Below, one piece after another: positions 51,571 through 61,757 of a DNA stretch of 64,000 nt. The notes under the pieces are model-generated. The model did no database searches, was not told the DNA's origin, and saw only the letters and a list, made by a program, of their open reading frames with translations. The stretch is from positions 1 to 64,000 of the forward strand of contig JAJDVQ010000055.1 in the NCBI GenBank assembly GCA_022826045.1, written 5' to 3'. A program made the translations under genes and the position numbers. Position 1 is the first letter of the stretch. Every line of letters begins with the position of its first letter. This stretch comes from Acidimicrobiia bacterium (GTDB lineage: Bacteria > Actinomycetota > Acidimicrobiia > Acidimicrobiales > Poriferisodalaceae).

Positions 51571-51622
51571 CTTCGCAGCTCACGCTGCGCTGGGCCCAAA
51601 CTTCGCAGCTCACGCTGCGAAG
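51571..51622 (-). repeat. tandem stem-loops after purA
   Basis: CTTCGCAGCTCACGCTGCG occurs at 51571-51589 and again at 51601-51619. Each copy is itself an inverted repeat (CGCAGC/GCTGCG); the second extends to a perfect 9-bp stem CTTCGCAGC-TCAC-GCTGCGAAG that covers the last codons and stop of purA. Probably terminators or transcript-processing sites between purA and purD. Confidence 0.6.
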
Positions 51623-52890
51623 CGGATGTACTGCTCGCGGCCGGGGCCGACGCAGACATACCGGATCGGCAGGCCGAGCTGACGTTCGAGGAAGACGATG
51701 TAGTCGACCGCTTGGCGGGGCAACTGCCACCGCTGGGTGACGTTGTCGAGCGGCGTCTTCCAGCCCGGCAGCGTGGCATAGACAGGGACAGCCCGGTCAT
51801 GCAGCGAGCGCAGGTGCGGCAGGTAGTCGTAGCGGTGGCCGTCCACCTCGTAGGCGACGCAGACCTTGATCGTGTCGAGTTCGTCGAGCACGTCGAGCTT
51901 GGTGAGCGCGATCTCGGTGCAGGCGTTCAGGCGCACTGCCTGACGGCCCATGACGGCGTCGAACCAGCCGCATCGGCGCGGCCGGTTGGTGTTGGTGCCG
52001 TACTCCGCGCCGCGATCTCGCAGATGCTCGCCGACCTCGCCGTCGAGCTCGGTGACGAAGGGGCCAGAGCCCACCCGGGTCGTGTACGCCTTGGCGATGC
52101 CGATGACCTGATCGACAGCGCCGGGGCCGATGCCCGAGCCGACCAGCGCGAACCCTGCCACCGGGTTGGACGACGTGACGAACGGGTAGGTGCCGTGGTC
52201 GAGATCGAGGAACGTGGCCTGGGCGCCCTCGAACAGCACGCGTTCGCCCGCGTGCAGTGCCTCGTGGAGCCAGCCGATGGTGTCGGCCAGCAACGGTGTG
52301 AGGCGCGGCGCGACCTCGTCGAGCAGTTGCGCGGTCAGCGCGTCAGGATCGATGCCCGGATGATCGAATACTCGGCGCAGGTAGTCGTTGCGGTCGTCGA
52401 GCACGTTGTGCAGCCGCTCGCGCAGCACTGCTGGCTCCAGCAGGTCTTCGATGCGCAGGCCCACCCGCGCTGCCTTGTCGGCATAGGCGGGCCCGATGCC
52501 CCGCTTGGTGGTGCCCAGCCCGGCGTGGCCGTGCCGCTCCTCCACCAGTTCGTCGACGATCTGGTGGTAGGGCAGCACCAGGTGTGCCGCCGGGCTGAGC
52601 ATGAGGCGCCCGCAGTCGACGCCCCGCTCGGTCAGCATGTCAATCTCGCCGAGCAGCACCCACGGGTTCACCACGACCCCGTTGCCGATGATGGGCGTGA
52701 CGTGGTCGTACAGGACGCCGCTCGGGATGAGCTGCAGCTTGAACGTCTCGCTGCCGACCACGAGCGTGTGCCCTGCGTTGTGGCCGCCTTGGTAGCGAAC
52801 GACGTGCTGGCATTCCTTGGCGACGATGTCGACGATGCGGCCCTTGCCCTCGTCGCCCCATTGCGTTCCTACGACGATTGAGCCGGGCAT
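51610..52890 (-). CDS. purA: adenylosuccinate synthase
   Basis: 426 residues. It joins IMP and aspartate with GTP, the first step towards AMP. GTQWGDEGKGRIVDI is the P-loop, GGHNAGHTLVV the His/Asp loop, LGTTKRGIGPAYADKAARVGLR in outline the IMP-binding part, TSSNPVAGFAL and LTKLDVLDELDTIKVC the GTP site (TKLD). Start ATG 52890. It is the first gene of the pur run on the minus strand, 148 bases after the end of clpB. Confidence 0.97.
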   Translation of the reverse strand: MPGSIVVGTQWGDEGKGRIVDIVAKECQHVVRYQGGHNAGHTLVVGSETFKLQLIPSGVLYDHVTPIIGNGVVVNPWVLLGEIDMLTERGVDCGRLMLSPAAHLVLPYHQIVDELVEERHGHAGLGTTKRGIGPAYADKAARVGLRIEDLLEPAVLRERLHNVLDDRNDYLRRVFDHPGIDPDALTAQLLDEVAPRLTPLLADTIGWLHEALHAGERVLFEGAQATFLDLDHGTYPFVTSSNPVAGFALVGSGIGPGAVDQVIGIAKAYTTRVGSGPFVTELDGEVGEHLRDRGAEYGTNTNRPRRCGWFDAVMGRQAVRLNACTEIALTKLDVLDELDTIKVCVAYEVDGHRYDYLPHLRSLHDRAVPVYATLPGWKTPLDNVTQRWQLPRQAVDYIVFLERQLGLPIRYVCVGPGREQYIRFAA

Positions 52891-53038
52891 GCGTCAGCCC
52901 ATCGCCAGCCGACAGGACGCTGTGGTCGTCACCAAATCAGTCTAGGGAACGACCCCTCCGGGGCCGCTGGATTTCCGACGGATCCGGCCGTCCGGCAGAA
53001 CGTTCAGGAAGCTGCCGACCGGCCCCGCGCGGCCCCGC

Positions 53039-55645
53039 TCAGGAGGCTTGCGGCCACGGTGCGTGCCCCCTCGATGACGCACTGAGGGTGAACGAGCCGT
53101 CGATGTTGTCGACCGTCACGGCGTCGCCATCGGCGAACGTGCCGTCGAGCAGACCAGAGGCCAGCGGGTCGGTCAGTTCACGCTGGATCAAGCGCCGGAG
53201 CGGCCGGGCGCCGTAGGCGGGGTCGTACCCGCGGTTGGCGAGCAGCGCTGTTGCTTCGGAGGTCACCTCCAATGTGATCTCGCGATCGGCAAGACGGGTA
53301 CCCAAGATCTCCAGCTGCCGTTCGGCAATGGCTGCCACATCGCTGCGGCTGAGGGCGTCGAACTGCAGGATCTCGTCGACGCGGTTGATGAACTCCGGTG
53401 CGAAGAACTCCGCTGGGTCAACCGCCAGGTTCGACGTCATGATGAGCACGACGTTGGAGAAGTCGACCGTACGCCCCTGACCGTCCGTCAGCCGACCGTC
53501 GTCGAGCACAGCCAGCAGCACGTTGAACACATCGGCGTGTGCCTTCTCGATCTCATCGAGCAGCACCACCGAGTACGGCCGGCGGCGGACGGCCTCGGTC
53601 AGCTGGCCGCCGTCGTCATGGCCGATGTACCCGGGAGGCGCGCCGATCAGCCGGCTGACCGAATGCCGTTCCAGATACTCCGACATGTCGATGCGCACCA
53701 TGGCTCGCTCGTCGTCGAACAGCGCCTCGGCCAGCGCACGCGCCAGCTCGGTCTTGCCGACACCGGTCGGGCCCAGGAACAGGAAGCTCCCGATGGGCCG
53801 ATCCGGCTCGCTCAGCCCGGCACGGCTGCGCCGGATGGCATTGGCGACCGCGGCAACGGCATGTTGCTGGCCGACGACCCGGTGGGCCAGCGTCTCTTCG
53901 AGGTGCACCAGCTTGTGCACTTCTCCTTCGAGCAGCCGGCTCGTGGCGATGCCCGTCCAGCGTGACACCACTTCGGCGATGTCGTTCGCGTCCACCTCTT
54001 CCCGCAGGATGCGCTTGCCGGCCTGCAGACGTGCCAGCTCGGTGGCTGCTTCATCGAGACACCGGTGCACCTCGGGCAGTTGCCCGAAGCGGATCTCCGC
54101 GGCCCGCTCAAGATCGGTTTCCCGCTCGACCGCGGCAGCCAGCGTCTCGGCTTCGGACTTCAACGCCCTGATCCGATCGATGGCCGCCTTCTCCGCCTGC
54201 CAATGCGCCTTCAGCCCCGCAACCCGCTCGCGCTCAGACGCCAGTTCTTCGGCGATGGCGTCGCGGCGCTGGCTCTCGTGTCGCTGGCTTCCCGATGAAC
54301 TGCTGCTCGACCCATTCGACGATCCATCCGACGATTCCTCGCCGCTCAGCGCCAGCTCCTCGATTTCGAGCTGGCGGATGCGCCGTTCGCACACGTCAAT
54401 CTCCAGCGGCACCGAATCGATCTCGATGCGCAGACGGCTGGCGGCCTCGTCCATCAGATCGATGGCCTTGTCGGGCAGGAAGCGCTCTCGCAGGTATCGA
54501 TCCGACAGGGTGACAGCAGCCACCAGCGCTGCGTCGGTGATGCGCACGCCGTGGTGGACCTCGTAGCGCTCTTTCAGCCCGCGCAGGATGGCCACCGCAT
54601 CGGTGACCGATGGCTCACCCACGTAGACGGGCGCGAAACGCCGTTCGAGCGCAGCGTCGTCTTCGATGTGCTGGCGGTACTCGTCGAGCGTCGTCGCGCC
54701 CACAAGGCGCAGCTGGCCGCGCGCCAGCATCGGCTTTGCCATGTTGGCGGCGTCGAGCGAGCTGTCGCCGCCCGCGCCCGCCCCGACCAGCGTGTGCACC
54801 TCGTCGAGGAACGTGATGATCTCGCCGTCGGATTCGGCGATCTCGTTCAGCACTGCTTCGAGCCGTTCCTCGAACTCGCCCCGGTACTTGGCCCCTGCCA
54901 CCATCGCAGCCAGGTCGAGCGCGACGACACGCTTGTCGCGCAGGCCGTCGGGAACGTCGCCCTCGGCGATGCGGCGGGCCAGGCCTTCGACGATCGCCGT
55001 CTTTCCCACACCCGGCTCACCGATCAGCACCGGGTTGTTCTTGGTGCGCCTCGACAGCACCTGGATGATTCGGCGGATCTCGTCATCGCGGCCGATGACG
55101 GGATCGAGCTTGTCATCGCGAGCCTCGGCCGTGAGATCGCGGCCGAATCGCTCGAGTGCTTCATAGGAATTCTCCGGAGTCGGCGACGTGACCCGTGTGC
55201 TGCCGCGCAGCTCGCCGACCAGCGCCGCCAGCGCATCGCGGTCGGCGTCAACGTCGTCGGCGACCGCCAGCAGCAGGTGCTCGGTGGACAGGTAGTCATC
55301 GCCCATCCGGGCGCGCTCTGCGTCGGCAGCCTGCAGCGCTTCGGCCAGCTCGCTAGCCAGCGCGGGCTGCGCCTGGGTTTGCGTACTGAAGCTGCGTGGC
55401 AGCCGCTCGAGTGCCTCAAGCGCACGCGTACGGATGGCAGCGGGTTCGATTCCGGCGCGTGTGAGCACAGGCAGCACCAAGCCCTCGGGCTGCGATACGA
55501 GTGCCATCAGCAGGTGCGCTCGGGTGACTTCGGGATGGCCTTGGCTCTGCGCGGTGCTCACCGCCGATGCCAGCGCCTCCTGGCACTTGTGCGTCAGCGG
55601 GCCGGAAGGCAGCGGACGGTTGTGGGGATCTGCGTCGTGCTTCAT
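53039..55645 (-). CDS. clpB: ATP-dependent disaggregase ClpB
   Basis: 868 residues. The N domain ([20 protein letters not shown] on) is followed by NBD1 (Walker [14 protein letters not shown], Walker [14 protein letters not shown]), the coiled-coil middle domain, and NBD2 (Walker [13 protein letters not shown], Walker [12 protein letters not shown]). It pulls polypeptides out of aggregates with DnaK/DnaJ/GrpE. Two oddities: a Ser-rich insert ([17 protein letters not shown]) in the middle domain, and in NBD2 [24 protein letters not shown], where about 25-30 residues normally separate TSNLG from the FxPEFxNR motif. Start ATG 55645, within 2 bases of an 11-bp palindrome. Confidence 0.93.
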   Translation of the reverse strand: MKHDADPHNRPLPSGPLTHKCQEALASAVSTAQSQGHPEVTRAHLLMALVSQPEGLVLPVLTRAGIEPAAIRTRALEALERLPRSFSTQTQAQPALASELAEALQAADAERARMGDDYLSTEHLLLAVADDVDADRDALAALVGELRGSTRVTSPTPENSYEALERFGRDLTAEARDDKLDPVIGRDDEIRRIIQVLSRRTKNNPVLIGEPGVGKTAIVEGLARRIAEGDVPDGLRDKRVVALDLAAMVAGAKYRGEFEERLEAVLNEIAESDGEIITFLDEVHTLVGAGAGGDSSLDAANMAKPMLARGQLRLVGATTLDEYRQHIEDDAALERRFAPVYVGEPSVTDAVAILRGLKERYEVHHGVRITDAALVAAVTLSDRYLRERFLPDKAIDLMDEAASRLRIEIDSVPLEIDVCERRIRQLEIEELALSGEESSDGSSNGSSSSSSGSQRHESQRRDAIAEELASERERVAGLKAHWQAEKAAIDRIRALKSEAETLAAAVERETDLERAAEIRFGQLPEVHRCLDEAATELARLQAGKRILREEVDANDIAEVVSRWTGIATSRLLEGEVHKLVHLEETLAHRVVGQQHAVAAVANAIRRSRAGLSEPDRPIGSFLFLGPTGVGKTELARALAEALFDDERAMVRIDMSEYLERHSVSRLIGAPPGYIGHDDGGQLTEAVRRRPYSVVLLDEIEKAHADVFNVLLAVLDDGRLTDGQGRTVDFSNVVLIMTSNLAVDPAEFFAPEFINRVDEILQFDALSRSDVAAIAERQLEILGTRLADREITLEVTSEATALLANRGYDPAYGARPLRRLIQRELTDPLASGLLDGTFADGDAVTVDNIDGSFTLSASSRGHAPWPQAS

Positions 55646-55646
55646 G

Positions 55647-55688
55647 ATGTCAAGTTTAGCAGAAAACTTGACATCTAAAGACTTAGAT
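55647..55688 (-). promoter_or_regulatory. palindromes at the clpB start (probable heat-shock operator)
   Basis: ATGTCAAGTTT (55647-55657) and AAACTTGACAT (55664-55674) form a perfect 11-bp inverted repeat with a 6-base spacer, directly before the clpB ATG. A second palindrome, ATCTAA-AGAC-TTAGAT, lies at 55673-55688. The CTTGA/TCAAG half-sites are those of the HspR element (HAIR, CTTGAGT-N7-ACTCAAG), but here in the reverse order, so HspR binding is plausible, not certain. Confidence 0.55.
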
Positions 55689-55728
55689 TTATTGACCGAC
55701 TAATGCGCTGCCCCGTGGACCGAGCGAC

Positions 55729-56160
55729 TCAGCGCGGCGGGGCCGGCCCTGCTCCGGGCCCCGAACCCGGTCGCCTGATGAGATCGGTCTGCGGCAGCGG
55801 CACGAGGTCACGCCGGTACTGCCGGTGCGTCTCAGCCACCAGCGTGGCGGCCTCGGCTTGCGCGTCGGCAAGCTGGCGCTCCAGCGCTGCCACGCGCTCT
55901 TCCAGTTCCATCACGCGCTTGACGCCTGCCAAATTGAGGCCCTCGCTGGTGAGCTGGCTGATGCGGTTGAGCATGGCGATGTCACGGTCGCTGTAGCGGC
56001 GGCTGCCGCCAGAGGTGCGGGCAGGGGCGAGCAGACCCTTGCGCTCATAGATCCGCAGCGTTTGCGCATGCACACCTGCTAGCTCGGCTGCCACCGAGAT
56101 GACGTAGAGCGCCCGGTTGCGCTCGGACGCAGATGGGGTTCGCCTTGGTTGTTCGCTCAT
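55729..56160 (-). CDS. hspR: MerR-family heat-shock repressor HspR
   Basis: 143 residues. The MerR-type DNA-binding domain reads LYVISVAAELAGVHAQTLRIYERKGLLAPART in outline, then GGSRRYSDRDIAMLNRISQLTSEGLNLAGV, typical of HspR, which uses DnaK as co-repressor. A coiled coil (VMELEERVAALERQLADAQAEA) follows, and the tail is Pro/Gly-rich with no Cys. It is encoded after dnaJ in the dnaK-grpE-dnaJ-hspR order known from Streptomyces and Mycobacterium, where it shuts down dnaK and clpB. Confidence 0.92.
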   Translation of the reverse strand: MSEQPRRTPSASERNRALYVISVAAELAGVHAQTLRIYERKGLLAPARTSGGSRRYSDRDIAMLNRISQLTSEGLNLAGVKRVMELEERVAALERQLADAQAEAATLVAETHRQYRRDLVPLPQTDLIRRPGSGPGAGPAPPR

Positions 56161-56178
56161 GACCGTGTTCCTTGGTCG

Positions 56179-57162
56179 CTATCGCTGTGCTCCTGCGGTA
56201 TCGGCGAATGTTGCCGGTTCGGGCTCGGCATCAAGCTGTCGCCGGCTCGTCCCTGTCTCGAAGTCGGTGACGTCGCGCAGCGCCTCGATGGCCTCCCGCT
56301 CGGCCGCAGACAGCTTCGTCGGCACCGCGATGTCGACGCTCACCAGCAGGTCGCCGGTGCCGCGGCGAGTAGTGACGCCGCGACCGCGCACCCGGAACGT
56401 CTTGCCGGACGGGGTTCCCGGCGGGATGCGCAGGGTCACCGAATTCCCTTCGAAGTCCAGCACTCTCACATCGGCCCCGAAGACGGCCTCGGGATACGTG
56501 ACGGGCACGCTGACGGTCAAGTTGCGGCCGTCACGGCCGAAGTCGTCATCGGGTGTCACGTCCACCAGCACGAACAGATCGCCGTTTGGGCCGCCGCCCG
56601 AACCCGGCGACCCCTTGCCCGCCAGTCTGATGCGCCCGCCGTCGTCGACGCCGGCCGGGATGCGCACCTTGACCTTCCGCATCCCGCCTGTCGATGCGGC
56701 GGGTACAGCCACCTCCGTGACTGCTCCCGACACCGCGTCACGAAACGAGATGCCGAGCCGGGTTTCGAGATCGTGACCGCGTGTCGGCATGGAGCCGCCG
56801 CGGCCCGCTCTCCCGCGCCCATCGCCGAAGAGGTTGCCGAAGATGCCGCCTAGGTCGCCGAGATCCTCGATGCGGATGCTGAAACCGCCCGGCCCTGATG
56901 CGAAGCCGCCCATCTGGGGCCCGAAACCGGCAGGCCCCATGCGGCGCGCCTCGTCATAGGCCGCGCGCTTTTCGGTGTCACCGATGACGTCGTACGCCGC
57001 CGAGATCTGCTTGAAACGCTCCTCGTCGCCGGCGCTCGAATCCGGATGGTGCTTGCGCGCGAGCCTCCGGTACGCCTTGGTGATGTCCTTGTCCGACGCG
57101 TCGGGCGAGACTCCCAAGGCTGCGTAGTAGTCGGTCTCGAACCACTCGCGTCGTGGGTCCAT
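56179..57162 (-). CDS. DnaJ-type co-chaperone without zinc finger
   Basis: 327 residues. The J domain ([33 protein letters not shown] in outline) has the HPD triad; it is followed by a Gly/Phe-rich part ([36 protein letters not shown]) and two beta-rich substrate domains ([19 protein letters not shown] ... [21 protein letters not shown]). No CxxCxGxG repeat is present, so it is a class B (CbpA-like) protein at the place where most actinobacteria have class A DnaJ. Stimulates DnaK ATPase. Lies 9 bases after grpE. Confidence 0.9.
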   Translation of the reverse strand: MDPRREWFETDYYAALGVSPDASDKDITKAYRRLARKHHPDSSAGDEERFKQISAAYDVIGDTEKRAAYDEARRMGPAGFGPQMGGFASGPGGFSIRIEDLGDLGGIFGNLFGDGRGRAGRGGSMPTRGHDLETRLGISFRDAVSGAVTEVAVPAASTGGMRKVKVRIPAGVDDGGRIRLAGKGSPGSGGGPNGDLFVLVDVTPDDDFGRDGRNLTVSVPVTYPEAVFGADVRVLDFEGNSVTLRIPPGTPSGKTFRVRGRGVTTRRGTGDLLVSVDIAVPTKLSAAEREAIEALRDVTDFETGTSRRQLDAEPEPATFADTAGAQR

Positions 57163-57171
57163 CGTGGCCCC

Positions 57172-57789
57172 CTACCCCGTGCGCACCTTGACCATGGCAG
57201 CACGCAGCACACGGCCGTCGAAACGGAATCCGCTGCGCAGCTCCGCCGTTACGACCTGGCGGGCCTCATCGGCATGATCCGGCGCGCCAGCGTCGGTTGG
57301 CGCCGCGGCCTCGGTAGCTGCTGCTGCAATATCGGGGGAGTCAGCGTCTTCGTCCGGCACCGGGTCGGTGGCGGCGGACGCCTGCTCGATCGTCACCGCC
57401 TCGTGCTGGGTGGGGTCGAACGGTTCCCCGATGGCGTCGATTCGCTCGAGCCCTGCCTTGCCCAAGGCCACCATGAGCGACTGGCCGACCGCGGCCACTT
57501 CGCTGTGTCCCTGTGCAGTAGCAGCGTCGCATCCGTCGAGCACCGGCAACAGCGACTCGACCAACCGGCTGACGCCGGCAGACACCTGCTGGCGCCGCTC
57601 CGCTTCGACTCGCTTCCGGTAGTTCTGGAACTCCGCCCGTTGGCGCTGCAGCTGGTTCAGATAGTCGTCCCGCTCAACTGTCAGGGCTTCGAGCTGAGAC
57701 TGCAGCTCAGCCTCTCGATCGTCCAGATCTTCCGGGCTCTCGCCGACTGCTTCCGCCGCCGGGTCGAGCTCGGTCTCAGTCTCGGTCAC
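57172..57789 (-). CDS. grpE: nucleotide exchange factor GrpE
   Basis: 205 residues. It releases ADP from DnaK. A long N-terminal coiled coil ([37 protein letters not shown] in outline) leads to the dimer core ([15 protein letters not shown]) and the DnaK-contacting beta wing ([15 protein letters not shown]). An insert of about 35 Ala/Asp/Pro-rich residues ([19 protein letters not shown]) splits the wing before [24 protein letters not shown]. It overlaps dnaK by ATGA. Confidence 0.93.
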   Translation of the reverse strand: MTETETELDPAAEAVGESPEDLDDREAELQSQLEALTVERDDYLNQLQRQRAEFQNYRKRVEAERRQQVSAGVSRLVESLLPVLDGCDAATAQGHSEVAAVGQSLMVALGKAGLERIDAIGEPFDPTQHEAVTIEQASAATDPVPDEDADSPDIAAAATEAAAPTDAGAPDHADEARQVVTAELRSGFRFDGRVLRAAMVKVRTG

Positions 57790-59603
57790 TTCTCCTCGTC
57801 CACGATCTCCGCGTCGACGACATCATCGTCAGAACCGGTGCTGTCGGCGCCGGCCGCGGTATCCGCGGCCGCAGACTCGTACAGCTTCTGGCTGAACGTG
57901 CTGCTGGCCGCAGCGAGCGTCTCGGTGGCCGAGCGGATGGCGTCGAGATCGTCGCTCTCGAGGGCCTCGCTGGCAGCCGCCAAGGCGGATTCCACAGGCT
58001 CCTTGTCGTCGGCGGAGGCACTGTCGCCCTGCTCGTCGAGCAGCTTGCGGGTCTGGTACACGAGCGTGTCCGCGTTGTTGCGGATCTCGGCCTCCTCCCG
58101 CCGACGGGCATCCTCCGCGGCATGCGCCTCGGCATCGGAGACCATCCGCTCGATCTCATCGGGCGACATGGCCGACTGCCCGGTGATGGTGATCGACTGC
58201 TCCTTGCCGGTCGCGCTGTCCTTCGCCGACACGTGGACGATGCCGTTCGCATCGATGTCGAACGCCACCTCGATCTGCGGGACGCCCCGCGGCGCCGGCG
58301 GAAGACCGACCAGTTGGAACTTGCCCAGCGTCTTGTTGCCCGCCGCCATCTCCCGCTCGCCTTGCAGCACGTGGATCTCCACCGACGGCTGACCGTCCTC
58401 AGCGGTGGTGAACATCTCCGACCGGCGCGTCGGGATCGTGGTGTTGCGCTCGATGAGGCGCGTCATCACGCCGCCCTTGGTCTCGATGCCCAAGCTGAGC
58501 GGTGTGACGTCCAGCAGCAGCACGTCGGTGACGTCGCCCTTGAGCACACCGGCCTGGATGGCAGCGCCCACCGAGACCACCTCGTCAGGATTCACGCCCT
58601 TGTGAGGCTCACGGCCCGTGAACTCGGTCACCAGCTTCTGCACGGCAGGCATGCGGGTGGAGCCGCCCACCATGATGACGTGATCGATGTCGGCCTTCGC
58701 CAGGCCGGCATCGGCAATGGCCTGCTCGAATGGCGCCCGGCAGCGCTTCAGCAGGTCGAAGGTCATCTCCTCGAACTTGGACCGGCTCAGCTCGTAGTCG
58801 AGGTGGAGAGGGCCGCTGTCGGTCGCGGTGATGAACGGCAGGTTGATCTGGGTGGTCTGCTTGGACGACAGGTCCTTCTTGGCCTGCTCGGCTGCTTCCC
58901 GCAGACGCTGGCAAGCCATTGCATCGGTGCTCAGGTCGACCCCGTGGTCGCCCTTGAACGACGCCACCAGCCACGCGACCACGGCCGCATCCCAGTCGTC
59001 GCCGCCGAGATGGGTGTCGCCGGCGGTGGACTTCACCTCGAAGACGCCGTCGCCGATCTCGAGCACCGACACGTCGAACGTGCCGCCGCCGAGGTCGAAC
59101 ACCAGGATCGTCTGGTCCTCGGTTTCCTTGTCGAGGCCGTACGCCAGCGCAGCGGCCGTGGGCTCGTTGATGATGCGCAGCACGTCGAGGCCGGCGATCT
59201 TTCCCGCCTCGGTCGTGGCGGTGCGCTGTGCGTCGTCGAAGTACGCCGGCACGGTGATGACCGCCTCGGTCACCGTGTCGCCGAGGTACTGCTCGGCGTC
59301 GAGCTTCAGCTTCTGCAGCACTCGGGCCGAGATCTCCTGCGGCGTGTAGTTCTTGTCGTCGATGGACTTGCCCCAGGTGGTGCCCATGTGCCGCTTGACC
59401 GAGGCAATGGTGCGCTCGGGATTTGTGACCGCCTGCCGCTTTGCGACCTCGCCGGTCAGCACCTCGCCGTTGCGGGCGAAGGCAACCACCGACGGGGTTG
59501 TGCGGTCGCCTTCGGCGTTGGCAATGACGGCGGGCTCGCCGCCCTCCATCGCAGCCACCACCGAGTTCGTGGTTCCGAGGTCAATTCCGACAGCCTTGGG
59601 CAT
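57786..59603 (-). CDS. dnaK: molecular chaperone DnaK (Hsp70)
   Basis: 605 residues from ATG 59603 (ATG 59606 just before it is also possible). ATPase domain: [61 protein letters not shown] in outline, and [11 protein letters not shown]-like [16 protein letters not shown]. The substrate domain has [37 protein letters not shown] in outline. The lid is helical, and the tail is Asp/Glu-rich and ends [11 protein letters not shown], close to the usual EEVD-like acidic end. Heads the dnaK-grpE-dnaJ-hspR operon. Confidence 0.97.
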   Translation of the reverse strand: MPKAVGIDLGTTNSVVAAMEGGEPAVIANAEGDRTTPSVVAFARNGEVLTGEVAKRQAVTNPERTIASVKRHMGTTWGKSIDDKNYTPQEISARVLQKLKLDAEQYLGDTVTEAVITVPAYFDDAQRTATTEAGKIAGLDVLRIINEPTAAALAYGLDKETEDQTILVFDLGGGTFDVSVLEIGDGVFEVKSTAGDTHLGGDDWDAAVVAWLVASFKGDHGVDLSTDAMACQRLREAAEQAKKDLSSKQTTQINLPFITATDSGPLHLDYELSRSKFEEMTFDLLKRCRAPFEQAIADAGLAKADIDHVIMVGGSTRMPAVQKLVTEFTGREPHKGVNPDEVVSVGAAIQAGVLKGDVTDVLLLDVTPLSLGIETKGGVMTRLIERNTTIPTRRSEMFTTAEDGQPSVEIHVLQGEREMAAGNKTLGKFQLVGLPPAPRGVPQIEVAFDIDANGIVHVSAKDSATGKEQSITITGQSAMSPDEIERMVSDAEAHAAEDARRREEAEIRNNADTLVYQTRKLLDEQGDSASADDKEPVESALAAASEALESDDLDAIRSATETLAAASSTFSQKLYESAAADTAAGADSTGSDDDVVDAEIVDEEK

Positions 59604-59671
59604 CATTGCGCCTTTCATCGTGAGGTGTCACGGCCCAGATGGGTCCGAAACGTGGATTGGTGTTACAGACA

Positions 59672-59700
59672 AGCATATAAGTTGATTGTACTATTAGCAA
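59672..59700 (-). promoter_or_regulatory. candidate promoter of the dnaK operon
   Basis: Read on the minus strand: TTGCTA (59700-59695), a 17-base spacer, and TATGCT (59677-59672), about 69 bases before the dnaK ATG. The stretch is strikingly A/T-rich. No clear HAIR element is visible beside it. Confidence 0.5.
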
Positions 59701-59795
59701 ATTCTCTGAGTCATGCTACCGGCCACGATGCCAACGAAGCATGTGGCGGCGGAGGCGGCAGGAGACGCTGCGCCGTGCGGGCTACCGTGCACGCC

Positions 59796-60518
59796 ATGCC
59801 ATCGCCGGGCGACAAGCACACCCTCGTGCTGCTGCGCCACGGCCAGAGCGAGTGGAACCTCGAGAACCGCTTCACCGGCTGGTGGGACGTCGGCTTGACC
59901 GATGAGGGCCAAGCCGAAGCGCGCGCTGCGGCGGCTGCGCTGGCGGACGCGGGCATCGCTCCCGACATCGTGCATACCTCGCTGTTGCGGCGTGCCGTCC
60001 AGACGGCCAACACGACACTCGACGAGATGGGGCTGGGCTGGCTGCCCGTGAGACGTCATTGGCGCCTGAATGAGCGGCATTACGGAGCGCTCACCGGTCT
60101 GAACAAGGCCGAGATGGCCGAACTGCACGGCGCCGATCAGGTCCATCTGTGGCGTCGCAGCTATGACGTGCCTCCCCCACCGATGCCCGCCGGGCACGCC
60201 TTCGACATCGCGAACGATCCCCGCTATGCGGGCTTGGCCCCCGGCGAGGCGCCGCGCGGTGAGTGCCTGGCCGATGTTGTGGCGCGCATGCTGCCCTACT
60301 GGCATGTGGGCATCGTCGGCGACTTGCGAGCCGGCGCGACCGTGCTGGTGGCCGCCCACGGCAACAGCTTGCGGGCCTTGGTGAAGCACCTTGACGGGAT
60401 AGGCGACGCCGAGATCGCCGGACTCAACATCCCGACCGGCGTGCCGCTGGTGTACGAGCTCAGCGATGACCTGTCCGTCGCCACGCACTGCGCCGTGGAG
60501 GACCGCTACCTCCGCTGA
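59796..60518 (+). CDS. gpmA: 2,3-bisphosphoglycerate-dependent phosphoglycerate mutase
   Basis: 240 residues. Interconverts 3- and 2-phosphoglycerate in glycolysis. The phosphohistidine motif [25 protein letters not shown] in outline, [35 protein letters not shown] and the second His in [20 protein letters not shown] identify the cofactor-dependent type. Length is slightly short because of the C-terminal tail. It diverges from dnaK and faces the end of glnB. Confidence 0.96.
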   Translation: MPSPGDKHTLVLLRHGQSEWNLENRFTGWWDVGLTDEGQAEARAAAAALADAGIAPDIVHTSLLRRAVQTANTTLDEMGLGWLPVRRHWRLNERHYGALTGLNKAEMAELHGADQVHLWRRSYDVPPPPMPAGHAFDIANDPRYAGLAPGEAPRGECLADVVARMLPYWHVGIVGDLRAGATVLVAAHGNSLRALVKHLDGIGDAEIAGLNIPTGVPLVYELSDDLSVATHCAVEDRYLR

Positions 60519-60557
60519 CCCCGGGGGCACAGCTGCCCTCGCCGCGGTCGTATCTGA

Positions 60558-60911
60558 CTACAGGGCGTCGATGCCGCGCTCGCCGGTTCGGATGCGCACG
60601 ACGCTGTCGACCGAGGTGACCCACACCTTGCCGTCGCCGATGCGCTCGGTGCGGGTGGATTCCACGATCGCGTCGGTGACCCGCTCCGCCAATTCAGTGG
60701 CGACGAGCACTTCGATGCGGACTTTCGGGATGAAGTCGATGTGGTACTCGGTGCCCCGGTAGGTCTCCGTGTGGCCGCCTTGGCGACCGAATCCCCGTAC
60801 TTCTGACGCCGTGAGCCCGGTGATGTCGAGATCGCGGAGCGCTTCGAGGACCATCTCCAGACGGTGCGGCTTGATGACCGCGGTCACCATCGCCACAGAC
60901 TCCTCAACCAT
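60558..60911 (-). CDS. glnB: nitrogen regulatory protein PII
   Basis: 117 residues. MVTAVIKPHRLEMVLEALRDL and the T-loop GFGRQGGHTETYRGTEYHIDFIPKVRIEVL in outline identify PII; the Tyr of RGTEY is the usual uridylylation or adenylylation site, and the C-terminal DGKVWVTSVDSVVRIRTGERG is the ATP-binding signature. It senses 2-oxoglutarate, ATP and ADP and controls ammonium uptake. No amtB or glnD is next to it. ATG 60911 is preceded by GGAGG. Confidence 0.94.
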   Translation of the reverse strand: MVEESVAMVTAVIKPHRLEMVLEALRDLDITGLTASEVRGFGRQGGHTETYRGTEYHIDFIPKVRIEVLVATELAERVTDAIVESTRTERIGDGKVWVTSVDSVVRIRTGERGIDAL

Positions 60912-61215
60912 TGCGTCCTCCCGACTGCGCCGAACTGATCGCAATTCTCGAACCGTTCGGCAATCCCAAGCGTCGCACGCGCCGCGCCCTATTGCACGCA
61001 ACCTCGATGACAGCGCGCATGTGCAGCCATTTCTCAGCACCTGCAGGACATCAAAGTTGCACCTCGACCGTCCGTTCCGATGCCTGTCATGGCAGGAGCC
61101 ACAGCGACGGCGGTAGCCTCTGGCGCGTCTTCGGGGCCGGGCGCGTGCTACGGTCCGGCGCTCGTGGGGCCTTGGCCGTCCCAGCGCAAACGGCCACTCA
61201 CCCAAGGAGCGGGAT
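60912..61215. other. 304-base divergent intergenic region
   Basis: Lies between glnB (minus) and the cyclic-nucleotide-binding protein (plus). No gene is supportable here on either strand. It must hold both promoters, but no clear -35/-10 pair stands out. Confidence 0.4.
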
Positions 61216-61647
61216 ATGTCTGTGGCGAATCGTGTGGAGAGTCTGCGTGAGATCGATCTGTTCTCGGACTGCAGCAAGAAGGAACTCCAGCACATCGCAC
61301 GTGCCGCCGAGCAGGTCGAATTCACTGCCGGCGACAACATCGTCGAGGAGGGCAGCGGCGGCGCGGGCGCCAGCTACGCCTACGTGATCGTCAGCGGCTC
61401 TGCTGTGGTGCGGCGCAACGGCCGCAAGGTCGCCGAACTCCGCCCGAGCGACACCGTCGGCGAGATGGCGCTCTTCGATGACGGTCCGCGTACCGCGTCG
61501 GTGGTGGCTGCCACCGACATGGAGGCGATCATGCTGTCTCGCCGCGCGCTGAAGGGCATTATCGACAGCACGCCGTCAGTGGCGCACAAGCTGCTGTCGG
61601 AGCTGGCCGGTCGCCTCCGCAAGGCGAACCGCAAGCTCTACGGCTGA
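61216..61647 (+). CDS. stand-alone cyclic nucleotide-binding (Crp-type sensor) protein
   Basis: 143 residues made of a single cNMP-binding fold: LREIDLFSDCSKKELQHIARAAEQVEF, VIVSGSAVVRRNGRKVAELRPSDTVGEMALFDDGPRTASVVAATD in outline, with the phosphate-binding cassette GEMALFDDGPRTASV. There is no DNA-binding domain and no membrane part, so it probably acts by binding a partner protein. AAGGAGCGGGAT precedes ATG 61216. The C-terminal helix is basic (RLRKANRKLYG). Confidence 0.88.
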   Translation: MSVANRVESLREIDLFSDCSKKELQHIARAAEQVEFTAGDNIVEEGSGGAGASYAYVIVSGSAVVRRNGRKVAELRPSDTVGEMALFDDGPRTASVVAATDMEAIMLSRRALKGIIDSTPSVAHKLLSELAGRLRKANRKLYG

Positions 61648-61757
61648 ATCGTCACCACGCTTGAGACCTCGTTGCAGCACATTCCGCCGCGCCGTGAACG
61701 ACCGCGGGCGCATCGGGACTTCGGGTCGCAGCAGGGACGTCAAGTAACTTCACCAGC

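Noticed and set aside
58122-60518. One 798-residue plus-strand frame across dnaK and gpmA
   Set aside because: Only the last 240 residues (from ATG 59796) are real phosphoglycerate mutase; the rest is antisense of dnaK read through.
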